Shown here: positions 7,184 through 12,082 of the stretch, one piece after another
Layout: each line of letters opens with the position of its first letter
Position numbering within the stretch: the first letter of the stretch is position 1
From: Gammaproteobacteria bacterium
GTDB taxonomy: Bacteria; Pseudomonadota; Gammaproteobacteria; Comchoanobacterales; Comchoanobacteraceae
Assembly: GCA_029243665.1 (NCBI GenBank)
Contig: JAQWRO010000024.1
Coordinates: forward strand, 1 to 12,082
Length of the DNA stretch: 12,082 nt
Direction of reading: 5' to 3'
The notes under the pieces: model-generated
What the model saw: only the letters and a program-made list of their open reading frames with translations
Told to the model about the DNA's origin: nothing
The model's database searches: none
Program-made: the position numbers and the translations under genes

Positions 7184-7213
7184 TTGACTGAGTCAGGGGT
7201 AATAGAGTTAAAT
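7184..7213 (+). promoter_or_regulatory. Probable tRNA-Phe promoter
   Basis: TTGACT (7184-7189, five of six) is followed after 18 bases by TTAAAT (7208-7213, four of six). Transcription would start near 7220, just ahead of the tRNA 5' end at 7223. The good -35 makes this the likeliest promoter for the tRNA. Confidence 0.45.
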
Positions 7214-7222
7214 AGAGGCATT

Positions 7223-7294
7223 GGCTAGGTAGCTCAGGGGTAGAGCAGTGGACTGAAAATCCTCGTGTCGGTGGTTCAAATCCGCCTCTGGCCA
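7223..7294 (+). tRNA. tRNA-Phe (anticodon GAA)
   Basis: A complete cloverleaf can be folded. The acceptor is GGCTAGG with TCTGGCC (one G-U at pair 4, another at pair 7). The D arm is GCTC/GAGC with a seven-base loop. The anticodon loop CTGAAAA has anticodon GAA at 7255-7257. The T arm is GGTGG/CCGCC with loop TTCAAAT. The discriminator is A7294. Two oddities stand out. The anticodon stem GTGGA/TCCTC has a T-T mismatch at the second pair (7249/7263). The bases after the discriminator are AAT, so the CCA end is not encoded and must be added by the CCA-adding enzyme. No terminator is seen before the convergent phosphatase gene, whose stop lies 12 bases away. Confidence 0.9.
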
Positions 7295-7306
7295 AATCTT
7301 CCCCTC

Positions 7307-8056
7307 TCACACATGAATCCATTTTAAAATATTTTTTAGCTCATATGGCTTGGAAATAACCAATCCCCTACTTTTAGCAGTTATGTTTTGCAAAGAGCAG
7401 GTCAATGAATTGCCATTAAGGTCGCGCGCACAGAAACCTTTTAACTGGGCAATAAATGTTGCAGGCATAACATCCCATATTGAAAGATTTTGCAATGATA
7501 AGACACCAAGACTATCACAACACACCCCTAAGCAAGCCCTGTATGCAATCGAACCCACAGGGTGAACATTCAGCGTTAACAACGATGATTTGCACTTATA
7601 ATTTGGGCTTGCTAATAATTTACCCTTAAAATCTAGTCGATTGATATTAGGCATATGACTTTCAAAGCAATCGTTTGTTGCAACCCAGTATGAATTGGTT
7701 TCTGGATTTATAATCCCAACGGCAAAGGGGCTATCATTTTTAAATAACATGATAACTACGCTGTAAGCTTGAAGTCCTTGGATTAAATACGATGTCCCAT
7801 CAATAGGGTCAAGCAACCAAGTGTAAGGAGATTCACTATTAATCAAATCATTCCCTTCTTCAGAAACAATCTGATGATCTGGGAACAAAGCACGAATATT
7901 TTTTTTTAAAAATCTATCTATTGTAAAGTCTAGTGCTGTGACCTTATGACCAGGACTTTTTTCTGAAACATCTAATGCATCTCGAGGAAATGTTCGACAG
8001 ATGCTGGCTGCTTCAAGCAGCCAGTTACGAATGATGTTATTTATATTTTCAATCAT
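7307..8056 (-). CDS. Inositol monophosphatase / CysQ-family phosphatase
   Basis: A 249-residue member of the metal-dependent, lithium-sensitive phosphatase superfamily that includes SuhB and CysQ. Metal-binding motifs are present: KVTALDFTIDRFL (38-50), IVSEEG with Glu66/Glu67 (63-68), WLLDPIDGTSYL with Asp83 and Asp86 (80-91), and the C-terminal SIWDVMPAT with Asp195 (192-200). The usual TxNF after DPIDGT is SYL here, which is atypical. The substrate (inositol-1-phosphate, PAP or histidinol phosphate) cannot be told from sequence alone. The ATG has a weak AAAGAGA ahead of it. It diverges from thyA over 75 bases and converges on tRNA-Phe. No signal peptide is seen, so it is cytoplasmic. Confidence 0.85.
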   Translation of the reverse strand: MIENINNIIRNWLLEAASICRTFPRDALDVSEKSPGHKVTALDFTIDRFLKKNIRALFPDHQIVSEEGNDLINSESPYTWLLDPIDGTSYLIQGLQAYSVVIMLFKNDSPFAVGIINPETNSYWVATNDCFESHMPNINRLDFKGKLLASPNYKCKSSLLTLNVHPVGSIAYRACLGVCCDSLGVLSLQNLSIWDVMPATFIAQLKGFCARDLNGNSLTCSLQNITAKSRGLVISKPYELKNILKWIHV

Positions 8057-8067
8057 GGTTCTCTTTA

Positions 8068-8097
8068 ATTATGGTAGACTTTTCAAAAATATTCCAA
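8068..8097 (-). promoter_or_regulatory. Possible promoter of the phosphatase gene
   Basis: On the minus strand TTGGAA (8097-8092) and CATAAT (8073-8068, five of six) are 18 bases apart. Transcription would start around 8061, only a few bases before ATG 8056. Confidence 0.25.
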
Positions 8098-8121
8098 CAA
8101 AATAAGCTTATAACACTTTCA

Positions 8122-8126
8122 GGGGG
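8122..8126 (+). promoter_or_regulatory. thyA ribosome binding site
   Basis: GGGGG lies five bases upstream of TTG 8132. It supports the TTG start, because no ATG occurs in frame near the conserved N-terminus. Confidence 0.6.
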
Positions 8127-8131
8127 CCATT

Positions 8132-8929
8132 TTGAAAAACTATTTATCATTATTAGAAACTGTATTAAACCACGGCATTGATCGAGGTGATCGAACAGGC
8201 ACAGGTACTAGAAGTTTATTTAGCCCAATGGAATTACGTTATGATTTAAGCAAAGGTTTTCCTGCGATGACAACCAAGAAACTTCATTTCCGTAGTGTGA
8301 TTGGAGAACTTATCTGGTTTTTATCTGGTGACACAAATGTTAAATGGTTACAAGAAAACAAAATTCGCATCTGGAATGAATGGGCCGATGAAGATGGTAA
8401 TTTAGGACCTGTGTATGGTTATCAATGGCGCCATTGGGAAGATAAAGATGGCAATAAACACGACCAAATTCAAACGTTAATCGATGGCTTAAAAAACAAT
8501 CCATACAGTAGAAGACACATTGTCAGCGCTTGGAATGTTGGTCAACTCAACGAAATGGCATTACCGCCATGCCATTGTTTTTTCCAACTATACGTTGCTG
8601 ATAACAAACTATCTTGTAAATTAACACAGCGTTCTGCAGATATTTTTTTAGGTGTTCCATTTAACATCGCTTCTTATAGTGTATTAACACATATGATCGC
8701 ACAACAATGTGGACTTGATGTAGGTGAATTTATTTGGTCTGGTGGTGACTGTCATATCTATCACAATCACTTTGAGCAAGTAAAAACACAACTTGAAAGA
8801 ACACCCTACGACCTACCAACACTCAATATCAAACAACAACCCAAAGACATCTTCTCCTATCAAATTGATGATTTTGAATTGGTCAATTACGAATGTCACC
8901 CGACCATTAAGGCACCTATAGCGGTATAA
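8132..8929 (+). CDS. thyA: Thymidylate synthase ThyA
   Basis: Converts dUMP to dTMP with 5,10-methylenetetrahydrofolate as methyl donor and reductant, yielding dihydrofolate. The 265 residues match the family length (E. coli 264) and align throughout. Landmarks are DRTGTGTRSLF (20-30), WNEWADEDGNLGPVYGYQWR (81-100), RRHIVSAWN (127-135), the catalytic Cys147 in ALPPCHCFFQ, QRSADIFLGVPFNIASY, and the C-terminal KAPIAV. A second Cys follows at 149. Translation starts at TTG 8132, since the protein begins exactly as E. coli ThyA does (M-K-x-Y-L) and no ATG is available. The upstream gap is shared with the divergent phosphatase gene. A possible -10 (TATAAC, 8109-8114) has no clear -35. No terminator hairpin is seen right after the stop. 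Confidence 0.97.
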   Translation: MKNYLSLLETVLNHGIDRGDRTGTGTRSLFSPMELRYDLSKGFPAMTTKKLHFRSVIGELIWFLSGDTNVKWLQENKIRIWNEWADEDGNLGPVYGYQWRHWEDKDGNKHDQIQTLIDGLKNNPYSRRHIVSAWNVGQLNEMALPPCHCFFQLYVADNKLSCKLTQRSADIFLGVPFNIASYSVLTHMIAQQCGLDVGEFIWSGGDCHIYHNHFEQVKTQLERTPYDLPTLNIKQQPKDIFSYQIDDFELVNYECHPTIKAPIAV

Positions 8930-8976
8930 GTTTTTTTCCAAATTGATGTATCAGTAACACTTTGTAGGCTTGCAAC

Positions 8977-9033
8977 ATACGAAAAAGGATTTCCGCATTG
9001 ATATGAGCATCCTTTCTCCTCAATCCTTCGTAT
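8977..9033. repeat. Bulged inverted repeat with an alternative inner stem
   Basis: ATACGA (8977-8982) plus AGGATT (8986-8991) is complementary to AATCCTTCGTAT (9022-9033): twelve pairs with an AAA bulge on the left arm. AAAGGAT (8984-8990), part of the same left arm, can instead pair perfectly with ATCCTTT (9009-9015). The two stems are mutually exclusive. Confidence 0.55.
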
Positions 9034-9072
9034 AAGATTACTAATAGCCTTAGATTTAATTCACCATCTATG

Positions 9073-9121
9073 ATTAAGATGTTAGCACCTTAAACTGCAC
9101 TAATGATTTAACATGCTTAAT
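9073..9121. repeat. Bulged inverted repeat
   Basis: ATTAAGATGTTA (9073-9084) faces TTAACATGCTTAAT (9108-9121). Twelve pairs form with a one-base C or G bulge (depending on strand) and a loop of about 23 bases. It is AT-rich with no T-run on either side, so its role is unknown. Confidence 0.5.
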
Positions 9122-9160
9122 ATCCATTTATTTAAATTACATTAGTTTTCTAGCTCTTCA

Positions 9161-9235
9161 TTATTTCTTTGGCTTAATTTTGGAGTCGGGATCTGTAGCT
9201 TTTTTATTAGAGCACCCTTTTTGAAACCTTAACAA
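9161..9235 (-). CDS. Possible 24-residue ORF just after comEC
   Basis: In the same frame as comEC, after its TAG stop, the minus strand reads on. From TTG 9235 it encodes a short hydrophilic peptide containing KGCSNKKATDPDSKIKPKK and ends at TAA 9163-9161. TAGGG lies four bases before the TTG. It could be a real small protein, a former C-terminal tail of ComEC cut off by the TAG, or chance. I recognise no family. Confidence 0.15.
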   Translation of the reverse strand: MLRFQKGCSNKKATDPDSKIKPKK

Positions 9236-9241
9236 GCAACC

Positions 9242-11125
9242 CTAACCATCAAAATATTGTTGACCATCTGCAGCAGTCACCTTAACTTGGTTCGTCACAC
9301 TATAAAATCGATTCATCGATTCTTTATGAGGGTGATGGTAAGGGTTATGTCGCCCTGCACTCACCCATATTATTTTTGGGTGCAAAGTGTATAACAATGG
9401 TAAGCCATTGCTACCCTGACTGCCATGATGCGCAGCGACCATGAGATCTACCGATTGTCCCCATAATCTTGATACCAGTTTTTTTTCATCCTGTTGGTCA
9501 ATATCACCCAACAAAATAGCACTGTGCTTATGGTTAGAGACCAATAACACACAAGAGTTTTTATTTTTAGATTTATGTCTTTTTTGGGTTGGGTGATAAA
9601 AATTAAAACTAACCCCATCTAGCTCAAAAGATTTTCCATATAAACATGGCTCACCTAACTTTGGATCACTGGTTATGAGCTTTGCTTTTGTTTTAGGTTG
9701 AATGGCATTGAGTCCACCGACATGGTCTTGATCCCAATGGCTAATAATGATGTGGCTTAACTGATTTAAACCCTGGGATGAAATGAAAGGCAATACTACT
9801 TTTCGTCCAGCAGCTTCTGTCCCAACATCATATAGTACTGCATGGTGCTGGGTTTTAATCCATATACTCAGTCCTTGGCCAACATCCAACATCACCAAAC
9901 AAAACTTACCTTTTGAAACCCTAAGTGGATGATGAATTAAACAATAACCTATCAATAACAAAATAATGACATATGGCCACTTCGGACGTTTAACAATGTA
10001 GACCATCAAACCTATTTGGATTAAGCTTGCAGTCAACCATACATGATCAAAAGCATATATTTTAGGCCACGCTTCAAACAACAAAAGAAGTTTTATCATC
10101 CAGGACATGGATGCATATACAGATGACCATAAACCTGGTAGACCAAGCAAACTCAACATCAAAGCGATTGCACTCAAGGGTAATATCACACATGAAAACC
10201 AAGGAACAGCAATGATGTTTAAACAGATACTTGCGATGGGCCACTGATGAAAAAAAAACAAACTTATGGGCAACATTAAAATGCTTAATAATATTGGAAA
10301 AGCCCATCGACAATCACGTGCAAATACCACGATGAAACGAATCATAATAATGGCCCAATATGATAAAACAGTACTGATAGAAATACTGTCCATAGGAAAA
10401 AGCATAAGATGTATAAATAGCGTCAGTAAAAAAACATATATCCAACCTAACTCTGGGCACAATAAGATCAGAGTTGCCATCAACATTGCTCTAATAGCTG
10501 ATGGCGGTGCCAATGCAAATAAAACATACACCCAACCCATGGATACAGCTAAAATGCTTGAGCCACCCAACGCCATGATGGCACCAACCACACAAGCCAC
10601 ATGTAAGCCAGAAATTGCTAATAGATGCATGGTGCCTGTTTGAATAAATACTGAAGCTATTTCATCTGACAATGCCCCTCGGTCTCCCCATAACAATGAC
10701 TGAACAATGGGCTTTAGTTCATGATTGGGTATTTTTTTATTAAAGCGATCGACCAAATGAGCTCTAAATGATTTTTTTTGGATTTGCTTAAGCTTTGGTT
10801 GATTAAGCAACTTGACTGAATGATGCGTTCGATGCCACATGTTTTGATACCAACTTTTCAATTGATGATCGTCGTAAGCTTTTACTGAAACATCTACCTC
10901 ATAAATTCCTCGAAGCATCATAGGCGCTTGACAATAGAAATGCATATGATGCCTTAAAACAAATGGCTTGCCATTTAAAGATGAAACAACACCTGTACAA
11001 TGATGGTTGTCTTGCGTCACGAGGGTTAGCTCAACTGCCATATCTCCTGTGATTGTTTCGTATTGTAAGACATAAAAAAAACCTAACAATCTAATCACTG
11101 TTATCAGAACCATCAAACGCAACAT
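9242..11125 (-). CDS. comEC: DNA internalisation / competence membrane protein ComEC (Rec2)
   Basis: Forms the inner-membrane channel through which transforming single-stranded DNA enters the cytoplasm. The 627 residues are shorter than typical ComEC (about 750). Residues 5-21 form one membrane segment and 25-120 an OB-like extracytoplasmic region. From 160 the Competence domain carries the hallmark FIQTGTMHLLAISGLHVA (160-177), followed by multiple hydrophobic helices up to about 395. The metallo-beta-lactamase-like domain starts at LVMLDVGQG (410-418), with SHWDQDHVGG (462-471), LLGDID (538-543) and AAHHGSQGSNG (564-574). These keep the metal-ligand positions, so the nuclease-like domain may be active. 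A TAA in frame 18 bases before the ATG rules out a longer N-terminus. No Shine-Dalgarno is seen. No other competence gene is near, which is usual for gammaproteobacteria. Confidence 0.95.
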   Translation of the reverse strand: MLRLMVLITVIRLLGFFYVLQYETITGDMAVELTLVTQDNHHCTGVVSSLNGKPFVLRHHMHFYCQAPMMLRGIYEVDVSVKAYDDHQLKSWYQNMWHRTHHSVKLLNQPKLKQIQKKSFRAHLVDRFNKKIPNHELKPIVQSLLWGDRGALSDEIASVFIQTGTMHLLAISGLHVACVVGAIMALGGSSILAVSMGWVYVLFALAPPSAIRAMLMATLILLCPELGWIYVFLLTLFIHLMLFPMDSISISTVLSYWAIIMIRFIVVFARDCRWAFPILLSILMLPISLFFFHQWPIASICLNIIAVPWFSCVILPLSAIALMLSLLGLPGLWSSVYASMSWMIKLLLLFEAWPKIYAFDHVWLTASLIQIGLMVYIVKRPKWPYVIILLLIGYCLIHHPLRVSKGKFCLVMLDVGQGLSIWIKTQHHAVLYDVGTEAAGRKVVLPFISSQGLNQLSHIIISHWDQDHVGGLNAIQPKTKAKLITSDPKLGEPCLYGKSFELDGVSFNFYHPTQKRHKSKNKNSCVLLVSNHKHSAILLGDIDQQDEKKLVSRLWGQSVDLMVAAHHGSQGSNGLPLLYTLHPKIIWVSAGRHNPYHHPHKESMNRFYSVTNQVKVTAADGQQYFDG

Positions 11126-11166
11126 ACTGTTATGATATTTTTATGTCATCAACGAAAATAGACCGT

Positions 11167-11188
11167 TAATTTAGAAAACATTAAATTA
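11167..11188. promoter_or_regulatory. AT-rich inverted repeat between comEC and the right-edge ORF
   Basis: TAATTTA (11167-11173) and TAAATTA (11182-11188) are perfect inverted copies eight bases apart. They lie about 45-60 bases upstream of the comEC start, in the divergent promoter region. It may be an operator, but the AT-rich background makes chance a fair explanation. Confidence 0.25.
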
Positions 11189-11272
11189 CTTACATAATGC
11201 TTTATATCAAACACTAGGTTTGGTAATCTTGAAAAGTAGATTGCAATCAACACATAGTTTAAAAGCGAGTTA

Positions 11273-11278
11273 TATAAT
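11273..11278 (+). promoter_or_regulatory. Candidate -10 element for the right-edge ORF
   Basis: A perfect TATAAT, with no convincing -35 at 16-18 bases upstream. Transcription would start near 11285 and give a leader of about 60 bases before ATG 11347. The missing -35 suggests a need for an activator, or that the match is chance. Confidence 0.3.
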
Positions 11279-11346
11279 GTTAAACACTATAAAACCAAAT
11301 AAAGATAACAAACACTGCATCATCGGTCCAAAAAAGTGAATTAGTT

Positions 11347-12082
11347 ATGCCCACGAGAAGAAAAAATTGTTATCCAACCCAAGATGAAGCAGTAGAAGCC
11401 TATCAATCGCTTTTTCTTGATATAGTGCATTTCAAAGCTCATAGTCATAGCTCTAGCGAAAATAAATCTAGTTCATCCCCACATAAGAAGAGATCTAGGC
11501 ATGGTGAGACGACTACCGAAAATTATACTGAAAAACATGATCAACTTGAAAAAATAGCTAAACAATTTATTAATTATATTGACCAAAAAGAAACTCACCT
11601 TTCTTTTGAAGATGACTATGAACGAGAAAAGTTTAAAAGTGTTTTTGTGACCGGTTTTAAGGATTACCAAAAAGACCCAAAAGAGCTTTTTAAAACATTT
11701 GATGAACAGGATGAAAAATGTTGGAGAAATATTGAAAACTCTATATTAGGAAGCTATAACAATAATTTTTATGCCATACTACTAATGGCAAAAGTAGCTG
11801 AATTTAGTGATGCCTTTAGAGTACTAATCAAGGGTAAAACAATTGATCATCGTTATGAAGATACTCATTACTTCTTTCCTTCTGTCTTTTTTAGCATTCA
11901 GATGAATGATTGCGCAGATAAGAATGAAGGATTCAAGTTTACAAATGCAAATAAATTTTATCATCACAGCATGCTCTGGGATCAAGTTCAAAATACCTCA
12001 GGGCTAAACCTAAATATTTATAGGGCTTTAGAAGATGAATCGTCAAAAACACATAGACAGATTTTGAGAGCCATTGAACGTA
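11347..12082 (+). CDS. Unrecognised protein, N-terminal 245 codons (runs off the right edge)
   Basis: I do not recognise this protein. The frame is open from ATG 11347 to the window end; an in-frame TAA at 11290 and no earlier ATG fix the start, with a weak AAGTGA seven bases upstream. Residues 32-44 are a Ser/His/Asn-rich low-complexity stretch. It is followed by the basic cluster PHKKRSRHG (45-53), resembling a nuclear-localisation-type motif. Residues 60-150 are charged and probably helical (EKHDQLEKIAKQF, DDYEREKFKSVF). Around 165-200 there are aromatic segments (THYFFPSVFFSIQM). No signal peptide, membrane helix, Walker motif or catalytic signature is visible. Composition, isolation and its own promoter region resemble secreted effectors of intracellular gammaproteobacteria. 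That is inference; only the ORF is certain. Confidence 0.75.
   Translation, partial: MPTRRKNCYPTQDEAVEAYQSLFLDIVHFKAHSHSSSENKSSSSPHKKRSRHGETTTENYTEKHDQLEKIAKQFINYIDQKETHLSFEDDYEREKFKSVFVTGFKDYQKDPKELFKTFDEQDEKCWRNIENSILGSYNNNFYAILLMAKVAEFSDAFRVLIKGKTIDHRYEDTHYFFPSVFFSIQMNDCADKNEGFKFTNANKFYHHSMLWDQVQNTSGLNLNIYRALEDESSKTHRQILRAIER

Larger units (their letters stand above)
8930..9241. other. 312-base gap between convergent thyA and comEC, without a recognisable gene
   Basis: No long ORF, tRNA or known structured RNA is recognisable. The gap holds two bulged inverted repeats (8977-9033 and 9073-9121) and a 24-codon minus-strand ORF at its comEC end. Neither hairpin is followed by a run of T, so they are not ordinary intrinsic terminators. 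Decayed gene, small RNA and a 3' structure protecting both messages all remain possible. Confidence 0.5.

Noticed and set aside
7223..7294. tRNA-Phe as an integration site (att)
   Set aside because: No second copy of the tRNA 3' end and no integrase are seen in the window.
8929..8945. thyA intrinsic terminator at the T-run after the stop
   Set aside because: The T-run follows the stop directly and has no GC-rich stem in front of it.
10266..10643. Plus-strand ORF of 125 codons inside comEC
   Set aside because: Antisense to the ComEC membrane domain; composition reflects the complementary hydrophobic codons.
11126..11346. PmrA-type tandem TTAA box for an effector gene
   Set aside because: Two TTAA motifs occur, but 15 bases apart and as an inverted repeat, not the direct repeat at about 11 bases.
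1..12082. CRISPR arrays, insertion sequences, toxin-antitoxin pairs or defence operons
   Set aside because: No spaced direct repeats, transposase, or paired small genes of these kinds were seen in either strand.

Overview
This window looks like the chromosome of an AT-rich gammaproteobacterium. The evidence is two conserved gene orders: recA-recX-alaS, and trmB diverging from mutY-yggX, both as in Escherichia coli. ThyA, MutY, YggX and TrmB also resemble their gammaproteobacterial relatives. A recA promoter without a recognisable LexA box and a large Ser/Lys-rich orphan protein at the right edge would fit a host-associated lineage such as the Legionellales. That placement is an inference; no rRNA or other decisive marker is present.

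Layout. Positions 1-3318 hold, on the minus strand, recA, recX (ATGA overlap with recA) and the first 623 codons of alaS, which runs off the left edge. A short divergent promoter region separates recA from a MarC-family membrane protein (3461-4078, +). Next comes a helix-turn-helix repressor-like regulator whose C-terminal domain resembles a LexA/S24 fold but lacks the catalytic Ser (4166-4888, +). trmB (4842-5501, -) overlaps the regulator tail to tail and mutY head to head. The trmB and mutY start codons share one CATG. yggX overlaps the end of mutY. Its stop codon shares a TTAA with the stop of an unrecognised small minus-strand gene (6781-7113).

Positions 7223-7294 hold a tRNA-Phe(GAA) without an encoded CCA and with a U-U mismatch in the anticodon stem. 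An inositol-monophosphatase-family gene (7307-8056, -) and thyA (8132-8929, +, TTG start) diverge from a 75-base gap. A 312-base gap between the convergent thyA and comEC holds two bulged inverted repeats and perhaps a very short ORF, but no recognisable gene. comEC (9242-11125, -) is followed by a 221-base divergent promoter region and an unrecognised, right-truncated ORF (11347-12082, +).

Functions. The window is mainly housekeeping: recombination (RecA/RecX), translation (AlaRS, tRNA-Phe, TrmB tRNA methylation), oxidative-damage repair and iron handling (MutY with its [4Fe-4S] cluster, YggX), thymidylate synthesis, and DNA uptake (ComEC, which works with RecA downstream in transformation). 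I see no phage, IS element, CRISPR array or obvious defence system. The least explained parts are the regulator, the 110-residue orphan, the structured thyA-comEC gap and the right-edge ORF.
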